Source of the DNA: Syntrophorhabdaceae bacterium
Lineage (GTDB): Bacteria; Desulfobacterota; Syntrophorhabdia; Syntrophorhabdales; Syntrophorhabdaceae
Length of the DNA stretch: 8,270 bases
Assembly: GCA_026415015.1 (NCBI GenBank)
Contig: JAOAHW010000082.1
Location: forward strand, 1 to 8,270
Direction: 5' to 3'
The notes under the pieces are model-generated. The model saw only the letters and a list, made by a program, of their open reading frames with translations. It did not search any database and was not told where the DNA came from. A program made the position numbers and the translations under genes. This document shows positions 1-5,613 of this stretch, piece after piece (position 1 is the first letter of the stretch; each line of letters begins with the position of its first letter).

Positions 1-218
1 ATCAGGGTCTTATAGATATATTTTGCGCCCTGCTCTCTCAAGCTTATTGCCACTGTACCTTTTTTATCACCGGCAAGGCCCATTATACCTGTTATATCCT
101 CTGATGTTACACAGGTATTTTTTAATTGCGGCTTTCCCATATCTATATTTATGCTGAGCATGGTCTTAAAGACTGTCTGGGCAGCTACTATAAAGGGGTT
201 GATATACTGAACATCCAT
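1..218 (-). CDS. cheX: CheX-type chemotaxis phosphatase (3' end cut by window edge)
   Basis: The reading frame opens with ATG at 218 on the minus strand and stays open to the window edge, giving 72 codons that begin MDVQYINPFIVAAQTVF. This opening and the following stretch (TSEDITGIMGLAGDKKGTVA, about residues 39-58) fit the N-terminal half of CheX/CheC-like phosphatases, proteins of about 150 residues that dephosphorylate CheY-P in the cytoplasm. The helix carrying the ExxN catalytic signature would lie in the missing part, so activity cannot be judged here. GGAGGA lies just before the ATG and supports the start. The gene starts 16 bp after the cheY stop and is presumably cotranscribed with it, which pairs a response regulator with its phosphatase. 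The family call is by recognition; confidence is good but the protein is incomplete. Confidence 0.82.
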   Translation of the reverse strand, partial: MDVQYINPFIVAAQTVFKTMLSINIDMGKPQLKNTCVTSEDITGIMGLAGDKKGTVAISLREQGAKYIYKTL

Positions 219-234
219 GATCTCCTCCAAGAAA

Positions 235-609
235 TTATTTTCCTATGCGTTCTTTAGCCTTTTCAATGGCCGCCTGAAGCTTTTCAGGGGTAAAGGGTTT
301 TACTATATAATTATCAACCCCTGACTTTATTGCCTCCATGATATTGCCCTTCTGGGCCTCAGCAGTAACCATGATAAAGGGTATCTTTTTTATATGTTCA
401 TCCTCTTTACATGCCTTTAAAAAATCTATACCTGTCATCTCAGGCATAATCCAATCGCTTATGATAAGGTTTACCTCCTCCTTCTTGAGAAGGTCAAGGG
501 CTATCTTGCCGTTTTCTGCCTCTAAAACACTCTCTATGCCTATCTGTTTTAGGACATTTTTTATAATCTTTCTCATTGTTGAAAAATCATCAACCACAAG
601 GACATTCAT
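235..609 (-). CDS. cheY: CheY-like single-domain response regulator
   Basis: This is a complete 124-residue receiver domain with no output domain, the usual CheY length. The acidic pair D7/D8, the phospho-acceptor D52 (in IISDWIMPEM), the switch residues T82 and Y101, and K104 followed by P105 are all in place. In this family phosphorylated CheY carries the signal from CheA to the flagellar switch protein FliM; that it does so here is inferred from sequence and from the motor genes on the other side of the promoter region. The start at 609 is preceded by a strong GGAGG. The gene leads a minus-strand operon with cheX and is served by a sigma-28-like promoter at 655-682. Other single-domain receivers, for example feeders of phosphorelays, look alike, so the cheY symbol rests partly on context. 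Confidence 0.9.
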   Translation of the reverse strand: MNVLVVDDFSTMRKIIKNVLKQIGIESVLEAENGKIALDLLKKEEVNLIISDWIMPEMTGIDFLKACKEDEHIKKIPFIMVTAEAQKGNIMEAIKSGVDNYIVKPFTPEKLQAAIEKAKERIGK

Positions 610-654
610 AATCTTAATCCTCCAAAAAAGATTTTAATCTATAATACATATATT

Positions 655-682
655 TTATCGTTTGAAAATAAAATAAACTTAA
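655..682 (-). promoter_or_regulatory. Sigma-28 (FliA)-type promoter for cheY-cheX
   Basis: Reading the minus strand, TTAAGTTT (682-675) is followed by a 12-nt spacer and AACGATAA (662-655). The sigma-28 consensus is TAAAGTTT, about 11 nt, then GCCGATAA, so 7 of 8 and 6 of 8 positions match with spacing within one base. A transcript would start near 647, about 38 nt before the cheY ATG. Sigma-28 control of late chemotaxis genes is standard in flagellated bacteria. The match is direct; its use is inferred. Confidence 0.6.
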
Positions 683-721
683 GCACCTTAAAAATTTTTT
701 TACCAAAAACTCAAAAAAATC

Positions 722-748
722 TTAATAAATTTTCAAAAACTTCGATAA
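722..748 (+). promoter_or_regulatory. Possible sigma-28-like promoter for the motor operon
   Basis: TTCGATAA at 741-748 matches 6 of 8 positions of the sigma-28 -10 element. It sits at a plausible distance from the ATG at 779, with a start near 755 and a leader of about 24 nt. The -35 side is poor: TTAATAAA at 722-729 has the right spacing but few consensus bases. It is proposed because the downstream genes (MCP, motA, motB) are typical sigma-28 targets and because the opposite strand has a better copy. Confidence 0.33.
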
Positions 749-778
749 ATTTTTATAGAGCCTTAAAAGGAGAAAAAA

Positions 779-1006
779 ATGAAGATAATCTTCTTTGTTG
801 CTATTGTCTTGCCCTGCATATTTTATACGATGGTCTATGGTGACTCTGACAAAAGAGAGCTTGACATCCAGATGGATAAAGATAAGACCGTTTATATAAT
901 AGGAGGACAGACAGACTCAAGACAGAAAGACCAGGCAGATGAAGACAGGCAAAATTCGTGGGAAATGCTCAAGAATTCACACATCCGAATTGATCAAAGA
1001 AGATAA
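779..1006 (+). CDS. Small exported or membrane-anchored charged protein, unknown function
   Basis: I do not recognise this 75-residue protein. Residues 1-21 form a short positive start and a hydrophobic core (about 3-20), consistent with a Sec signal peptide or a single membrane anchor; VYG|D at 19-22 is a possible cleavage point. Cys13 sits in VLPC, a poor lipobox, so a lipoprotein is unlikely. The remaining 54 residues are strongly charged and lack Cys, suggesting a small soluble or disordered periplasmic segment. AAGGAG at 767-772 before the ATG is a good ribosome site, so translation is likely. It is the first gene of the motor operon, with the muramidase starting 11 bp after its stop. 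A role near the flagellar motor or cell wall is inferred only from position. Confidence 0.6.
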   Translation: MKIIFFVAIVLPCIFYTMVYGDSDKRELDIQMDKDKTVYIIGGQTDSRQKDQADEDRQNSWEMLKNSHIRIDQRR

Positions 1007-1017
1007 CAGAAATTGGT

Positions 1018-1734
1018 ATGCTTATTGCAGAGAATAAAAACATGGTCAGTTATACTGATTTAATCGATATTATTGTCATGAATCAGATTGCCCAAAAGAA
1101 AAGAATTGATTCAAACAGGGCAGCCAATTTAATGAACTCGAAATTTGACAATATTCTGAATCAAAAGGTCTCAAAATCCAGTAGCGGGTTAGTCCAGCAG
1201 GTACCTTTAAAAAATCTCAATATTCAAACACTGCCAACCTTCGAGATGGAGAATTTTCTATCGAATAAAAAAGGTAGTTTTGAAACCGCCATTGAATTTG
1301 TCTTAAAACATGAGGGTGAAAGATTGGTAAATAAAGACGGTGCAAGCGGCGAATCATCGAGATACGGCATCCTCCAGTCCACAGCAAGCTCTTTAGGTTA
1401 TAAAGGTAATATAAAAGACATTACAAAGGAACAGGCAGTAGTCATATATGAGAAATTATGGGATATGTCAGGGGCTGCAAACCTGCCTCACTCCCTTAGT
1501 ATAGTCTATTTTGATACTTATGTAAATTCGCCTGCCATGGCAAAAAAACTCCTTGCCAAGTCAGGGGGTGATATAAATACATTCTTGAACATGAGGGAAC
1601 AGAGGTATAAAAGGCTTGCTGAAGCAAGACCTGATGTCTTTGGCAGATACCTTAAGGGATGGAAAAACAGGGTAAATAACCTGAGGGTTATGATAGCAGA
1701 CATAGAGAGAAAAGGTGTTTCAAAAGAAGCCTAA
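1018..1734 (+). CDS. GH108-family muramidase (lysozyme-like), probably flagellum-associated
   Basis: The 238-residue protein has an N-terminal region of about 85 residues that I do not recognise, then a glycoside hydrolase 108-like domain from about residue 88. HEGE at 98-101 holds the expected catalytic Glu (E99) in place of the usual EGGY-type motif. RYGI (115-118) corresponds to the xxGI that follows it in the family. TKEQAVVIYEKLW (to 148), LP, then FDTYVNSP (165-172) match the rest of GH108 and its PG_binding_3-like C-terminal part. These enzymes cut the glycan backbone of peptidoglycan. No signal peptide is visible, as in FlgJ, which leaves through the flagellar export apparatus; export by that route is inference. 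The start at 1018 has only a weak ribosome site and may depend on coupling to the stop 11 bp upstream; ATG at 1042 is an alternative. Its place in a stator operon suggests opening the cell wall for the motor or for stator anchoring. Confidence 0.75.
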   Translation: MLIAENKNMVSYTDLIDIIVMNQIAQKKRIDSNRAANLMNSKFDNILNQKVSKSSSGLVQQVPLKNLNIQTLPTFEMENFLSNKKGSFETAIEFVLKHEGERLVNKDGASGESSRYGILQSTASSLGYKGNIKDITKEQAVVIYEKLWDMSGAANLPHSLSIVYFDTYVNSPAMAKKLLAKSGGDINTFLNMREQRYKRLAEARPDVFGRYLKGWKNRVNNLRVMIADIERKGVSKEA

Positions 1735-1761
1735 AAATATTTGGCTTTAAAAAAAATAAAC

Positions 1762-1769
1762 GGAGGAGG
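1762..1769 (+). promoter_or_regulatory. Strong ribosome binding site fixing the Cache protein start
   Basis: GGAGGAGG lies 4 nt before the ATG at 1774. This decides against the TTG at 1741 in the same frame, which would put 11 extra residues in front of an otherwise ideal signal peptide. Confidence 0.85.
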
Positions 1770-1773
1770 TTTT

Positions 1774-2226
1774 ATGAAAAGAGTTGTGGTTTTAATGTTT
1801 GTCTGTGTTTTTCTCTTTGCTTTTGTGAAACAGGCAGTAGCAGCAGGGACAGCAGCAGAGGCTGAGGCAATGGTAAAAAAGGCTGCTGCCTATTTAAAGG
1901 AAAACGGCAAAGATAAGGCATTAAAGGAGTTTACAGATGGTACAAAGTTCAAGAAAGACGATCTTTACATATTTGCCCTCGACCCAAAAGGCCTCACCAT
2001 TGCCCACGGTGGCAATCCTAAACTTGTAGGAAAAGACATGATAGGTCTAAAGGATGCGTCAGGAAAGCTCTTTATTAAAGAGATTGTAGATGCCGCTAAT
2101 TCAAAGGGCAGTGGATGGTCAGACTATAAATGGACTAACCCTGTAACAAAGAAAATAGAGGATAAATCTACCTATTTTATGAAGGTAGATGATGTAATCC
2201 TTGGTTGCGGTATTTATAAAAAATAA
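1774..2226 (+). CDS. Free periplasmic Cache-domain sensor protein
   Basis: From the ATG at 1774 the protein has 150 residues. Residues 1-23 are a textbook Sec signal peptide with cleavage at AVA|A (23/24). The rest is one single-Cache (sCache_2-type) domain: a helical start (about 25-55), YIFALDPKGLTIAHGGNP at 65-82, LVGKDMIGLKD, and GSGWSDYKW at 112-120, ending in a strand with GCGIYKK. Cache domains normally form the extracytoplasmic ligand-binding part of chemoreceptors and kinases and bind small organic acids, amino acids or similar compounds. Here there is no membrane anchor after the signal peptide and no signalling domain, so the mature protein should be soluble in the periplasm. Its gene stops 30 bp before a receptor gene whose own sensor region is a helical bundle, so it may act as a binding protein presenting ligand to that receptor (inference). 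C145 is the only Cys of the mature part. Confidence 0.85.
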   Translation: MKRVVVLMFVCVFLFAFVKQAVAAGTAAEAEAMVKKAAAYLKENGKDKALKEFTDGTKFKKDDLYIFALDPKGLTIAHGGNPKLVGKDMIGLKDASGKLFIKEIVDAANSKGSGWSDYKWTNPVTKKIEDKSTYFMKVDDVILGCGIYKK

Positions 2227-2256
2227 TCAAAAAAAGGAAAAAGAGGGGTATATGAG

Positions 2257-3900
2257 ATGAAAAGATATCTATCAAGTCTTGGAATGTCAAAGAAATTGCT
2301 TCTTCCTCCACTTGTCATTATTATACTCCTCTTGACCTTTGGTGTTGTGGTCTATATCGGTCTTTTAAACCAAAAGTCAACTATAAATGACATCTATAAC
2401 AAAAAGTTTAAAAATTATGAGATGGTATCTCAAACTGTTATAACGCTTACAAATGTTCATGCCAGTGTATACAAGGTGATAAGTTGGACAAGCGCTCAAT
2501 ATGAAAAGGCAAGGATAGAGGAATTAGGAGGCTCATTAATAAGCTTACTCGATGCCTTAAAGGAAGACATAAATAAAAAAATATCATCCCATAGCATCAC
2601 CGCTGAAGAGAAAAAGCTCTTTGAGACAGCTCTACAGCAATTGCAGGAATACAAAAAGCCTGTAGAGGGCGTAATAGACCTATCTATAGGTGGTGATCTA
2701 GGTTCAGCAACTATGTTTATGGGTACTGCAGATGACCAGTTTCAGGTATTAAACAAGACCCTTCAAGGTCTTTTGGAATTGGAAAACAAGATGAGCAAGT
2801 CGGGTTATGAGTACTCCCTGAGTATCTTTAACAAGATAGTCATAATTATGGCTATTGTCATGTGTGTTGCTATTATTCTGTCTCTTTTTATTAGTATTGG
2901 AATGAGCAGATTAACACTTGCATCTATAAGGGATACAATAGATGTGATGGAGTTTATTGCACAGGGTGATCTCACAAAGAGGGTAGATATAAAATCAGAG
3001 GATGAGATAGGAGAGATAGCAAGGCATTTTAATGCCCTTGTAGATAGACTCCATGATACAATCATGAAGGTCTCTGAGAGCGGTAATCAAGTCAATTTTG
3101 CTGCCAATACACTAAACACCAGTGCCGAACAAATGGCAGCGGCCATAGAGCAAGTGGCAACACAGGTCAATTCTGTTGCAACAGCCAGTGAGGAGATGTC
3201 AACTACATCATCAGAGATTACTAAAAACTGTGTGATGGTTGCTAAGAGCGCTGAAAAGGCAAATACATCCGCTAAAACTGGAGAAACCATTATAAATAGG
3301 AACCTATCCACAATGAACCAGATAAGGGACATTGTGAGGCAATCAGCAGTAATAAACCAAAAACTTGGAGAGAGGTCTGACCAGATAGGAACAGTGGTAG
3401 GGCTTATAAACGATATTGCAGACCAGACAAATCTCCTTGCATTAAATGCTGCCATAGAGGCTGCCAGGGCTGGAGAACATGGCAGGGGTTTTGCTGTAGT
3501 TGCCGATGAGGTCCGCAAGCTTGCTGAAAGGACTACAGAGGCCACAAAGGAGATAGCCAATACAATACAGGCAATGCAGGCAGAGACAAAGAGCGCTGTA
3601 GTCTCAATGGAACAAGGGGTAAAAGAGGTGGAGCGAGGTAGTGAAGAGGCAAAAAAATCAGGTGACGCCATAAAGGATATACTTGAACAGATAAATGCAG
3701 TAACTGCTGAGGTGAACCAGATAGCTGTTGCATCAGAACAACAGACAGCAACCACAAATGAGATAGCAAACAACATCCAGCAGATATCTGAGGTTATGCA
3801 GAAGACTGCAAAAAATATTCAGAGCAATGCAGACGCCTCAGCCCAACTTGCTTTACTATCGAAAAGGCTCCAGGAGGTAATAGGTCAGTTCAGGGTTTGA
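2257..3900 (+). CDS. Methyl-accepting chemotaxis protein (4HB-type sensor, HAMP, MCP signalling domain)
   Basis: This 547-residue transmembrane chemoreceptor signals to CheA/CheW. Its layout is TM1 at about 14-37, a periplasmic helical region of about 155 residues resembling a four-helix-bundle MCP sensor, TM2 at about 194-215, HAMP at about 216-268 (with DEIGE at 249-253), then a long coiled-coil signalling domain. The hairpin tip is intact: ADQTNLLALNAAIEAARAGE at 388-407, followed by HGRGFAVVADEVRKLAERT to 426. Ser/Glu/Gln-rich segments on both sides of the tip (for example ATASEEM and VASEQQTATTNEI) are likely methylation helices. The C-terminus ends IGQFRV with no CheR-tethering pentapeptide. 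A nearby ATG at 2252 runs into a stop after two codons, so 2257 is the start, preceded by AGAGGGG. The sensor gives no clue to the ligand; the adjacent Cache protein might supply specificity. Confidence 0.95.
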   Translation: MKRYLSSLGMSKKLLLPPLVIIILLLTFGVVVYIGLLNQKSTINDIYNKKFKNYEMVSQTVITLTNVHASVYKVISWTSAQYEKARIEELGGSLISLLDALKEDINKKISSHSITAEEKKLFETALQQLQEYKKPVEGVIDLSIGGDLGSATMFMGTADDQFQVLNKTLQGLLELENKMSKSGYEYSLSIFNKIVIIMAIVMCVAIILSLFISIGMSRLTLASIRDTIDVMEFIAQGDLTKRVDIKSEDEIGEIARHFNALVDRLHDTIMKVSESGNQVNFAANTLNTSAEQMAAAIEQVATQVNSVATASEEMSTTSSEITKNCVMVAKSAEKANTSAKTGETIINRNLSTMNQIRDIVRQSAVINQKLGERSDQIGTVVGLINDIADQTNLLALNAAIEAARAGEHGRGFAVVADEVRKLAERTTEATKEIANTIQAMQAETKSAVVSMEQGVKEVERGSEEAKKSGDAIKDILEQINAVTAEVNQIAVASEQQTATTNEIANNIQQISEVMQKTAKNIQSNADASAQLALLSKRLQEVIGQFRV

Positions 3901-3926
3901 TTAATTTTTTAAAAGGGTTTGATTAA
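3892..3926 (+). repeat. 13-bp direct repeat flanking the mcp stop and motA ribosome site
   Basis: AGGGTTTGATTAA occurs at 3892-3904, spanning the last codons and stop of the MCP gene, and again at 3914-3926, where AGGG acts as the motA Shine-Dalgarno. The copies are 22 bp apart. A small duplication that carried an A+GGG element into the gap could have produced the ribosome site; chance is possible in such A/T-rich DNA. Confidence 0.55.
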
Positions 3927-3928
3927 AA

Positions 3929-4786
3929 ATGCTTACAATAGTCGGTATTATTGTAGTTACAGTATCTGTTATCGGTGGTTTTATCCTTGAGGGAGGGCCT
4001 GTCCTTGTCCTTATTCAGGTGGCAGAGTTCGTGATTATAGGTGGGTCTGCTATAGGCGCACTACTTATTTCAACACCGAGCAAGCTCCTGAAGAAGATAA
4101 TAAATAACCTGTTAAAGACTCTTCAGGGGACTAAGACAAGCAAACAGACCTATCTCGACATTTTAAAGCTCCTCTATGAACTCTTCAACATCATAAGAAA
4201 AGACGGGCTTATTGCCATTGAGTCGCACATAGAAAGACCATCTGAGAGTACAATATTTCAGAATTATCCTGAATTTCTAAAGCAACCGCATCTTATAGAG
4301 TTTATATCTGATACTATGCGCCTTGTAATCATGGGTGGTGTACCTCCCCAAGAGATAGAACTCCTCATGGATGCAGACATAGAACTACACCACCATGAAG
4401 GTACAAAACCCAGCATGATCCTCCAGAAAATAGGGGATTCCCTTCCAGGTCTTGGTATTGTTGCCGCTGTTCTCGGTATTGTTATTACTATGCAGGCTAT
4501 AAATGGACCGCCTGAGGAGATTGGTCATAAGGTGGCCGCAGCCCTTGTAGGTACATTTCTCGGGGTCTTCGCCTCTTATGGATTCATCCAGCCACTGGCT
4601 ACGAACCTTGAACTTTCCAATGATGATGATACCCGAATTTATCATGTTATAAAATCAGGTATCATATGTGCTGCCAAGGGGTTGAACCCTATCCTCTCTG
4701 TAGAGTTTGCAAGAAGGTCTATATCATCTGATTTTCGTCCATCTTTTCAGGAGATGGAGACCTATGTGAAGGGAACAACAAAATGA
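3929..4786 (+). CDS. motA: Flagellar stator protein MotA
   Basis: The protein has 285 residues, the long form close to E. coli MotA (295). It forms the torque-generating ion channel with MotB in the inner membrane. Four membrane segments are visible at about 3-23, 32-48, 170-190 and 200-222, with the large cytoplasmic loop between the second and third. Residues known in E. coli fall at identical numbers here: R90 and E98 in RKDGLIAIESHIE, which contact FliG, and prolines P173 (DSLPGLG) and P222 (FIQPL), needed for conformational change during ion flow. AAAAGGG at 3911-3917 supports the start. It overlaps motB by 4 bp (ATGA). The length and loop fit the proton-type group, but the coupling ion cannot be settled from sequence alone. 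Expression is probably with the upstream receptor. Confidence 0.97.
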   Translation: MLTIVGIIVVTVSVIGGFILEGGPVLVLIQVAEFVIIGGSAIGALLISTPSKLLKKIINNLLKTLQGTKTSKQTYLDILKLLYELFNIIRKDGLIAIESHIERPSESTIFQNYPEFLKQPHLIEFISDTMRLVIMGGVPPQEIELLMDADIELHHHEGTKPSMILQKIGDSLPGLGIVAAVLGIVITMQAINGPPEEIGHKVAAALVGTFLGVFASYGFIQPLATNLELSNDDDTRIYHVIKSGIICAAKGLNPILSVEFARRSISSDFRPSFQEMETYVKGTTK

Positions 4787-5613
4787 GCGAAGACAAGCAT
4801 AATATACCTATAAGGATTGTAATAAAGAAAAAGGGTCATGGCGGGCACCATGGTGGTGCATGGAAGGTGGCATATTCTGACTTTGTGACAGCCATGATGG
4901 CCCTTTTTATTGTCTTGTGGATTGTGGGCCAGAATAACAGTATAAAACAGGCAATAGCAGCCTATTTTAAAGACCCGACTATCTTTATCGGCGGTAGTGG
5001 TATCCACTCAGGTACATCTGGTGCGCCACCTAAACCAGTGCTGTTTCCAAAGGAGGATACAAAGGAATCTGACCAGGCATTTAAGGCATTCCAAGAGGAG
5101 ATATCAAAGATAAAAGGTGAGATGGAGAAGCTGAAGGCTGAGAGTAAAAAGATAGAAAATATTGTTGCATCTACACCTGGATTTGAAAAATTTATGGACA
5201 AGATACAACTTAGTGTAACTGAAGAGGGTCTGAAGATAGAGCTGATTGAAAATGCACAGGGTCTTTTCTTTGATGTGGGTAGTGCCAGAGTTAAACCAGA
5301 GACCGTAAAACTCTTAAAAATGCTTGCCCAGGAGATAGGTCAGCTAAACAATCAGGTGATTATTGAGGGCCACACCGATGCCCTACCGTATATATCACCA
5401 GGTTATTCTAACTGGGAGTTGAGTTCAGACAGGGCAAATGCGGCAAGGAAGGTGCTTGAGGAAAACGGGGTCAAAAAAGAGCAGATAATAGGTGTCAGGG
5501 GCTATGCAGATAGGCAGCTTAAACACCCTGATAAACCCATGGACTTTGCCAATAGAAGGGTAAATATAATTGTGGCTATTCCTAAACCAAAAATAATAGT
5601 AGGCCAAAAATGA
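4783..5613 (+). CDS. motB: Flagellar stator protein MotB
   Basis: The protein has 276 residues. A basic, His/Gly-rich cytoplasmic start (KKKGHGGHHGG, 15-25) is followed by the single membrane helix (about 29-49) in AWKVAYSDFVTAMM. D33 is the conserved ion-carrying aspartate (D32 in E. coli). Residues about 50-70 form the plug/linker region, and about 95-120 a charged helix. The C-terminal OmpA-like domain binds peptidoglycan, with GHTD at 196-199, NWELSSDRA at 210-218 and NRRVNI at 257-262. MotB anchors the stator in the periplasm and completes the MotA4-5MotB2 channel. The start overlaps the motA stop and the end overlaps the next gene, each by ATGA, so the three proteins should be made together by translational coupling. 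Confidence 0.97.
   Translation: MSEDKHNIPIRIVIKKKGHGGHHGGAWKVAYSDFVTAMMALFIVLWIVGQNNSIKQAIAAYFKDPTIFIGGSGIHSGTSGAPPKPVLFPKEDTKESDQAFKAFQEEISKIKGEMEKLKAESKKIENIVASTPGFEKFMDKIQLSVTEEGLKIELIENAQGLFFDVGSARVKPETVKLLKMLAQEIGQLNNQVIIEGHTDALPYISPGYSNWELSSDRANAARKVLEENGVKKEQIIGVRGYADRQLKHPDKPMDFANRRVNIIVAIPKPKIIVGQK

Larger units (their letters stand above)
610..778. other. Divergent A/T-rich control region between cheY and the motor operon
   Basis: These 169 bp separate two divergent transcription units and contain no credible gene. The right half is extremely A/T-rich with several A- and T-tracts. A direct repeat ATAAATTTT occurs at 725-733 and 745-753, spaced 20 bp, about two helical turns, which would favour bent DNA or an UP-like element. 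Both strands carry a CGATAA core (minus 655-660, plus 743-748), which is the conserved end of the sigma-28 -10 element. The two Shine-Dalgarno sites lie at the outer edges. Confidence 0.7.

Noticed and set aside
1018..1734. FlgJ
   Set aside because: The N-terminal region lacks the recognisable FlgJ rod-binding pattern, and the enzyme part matches GH108 rather than the FlgJ glucosaminidase domain.
1741..1773. TTG start adding 11 residues to the Cache protein
   Set aside because: GGAGGAGG and the ATG at 1774 directly precede a clean signal peptide; the upstream extension would disrupt it.
3087..3776. Long open frame (229 codons) antisense to the MCP signalling domain
   Set aside because: The MCP on the plus strand has every hallmark of its family, and the antisense product is a low-complexity Ala/Ser/Val/Phe-rich shadow of coiled-coil codons.
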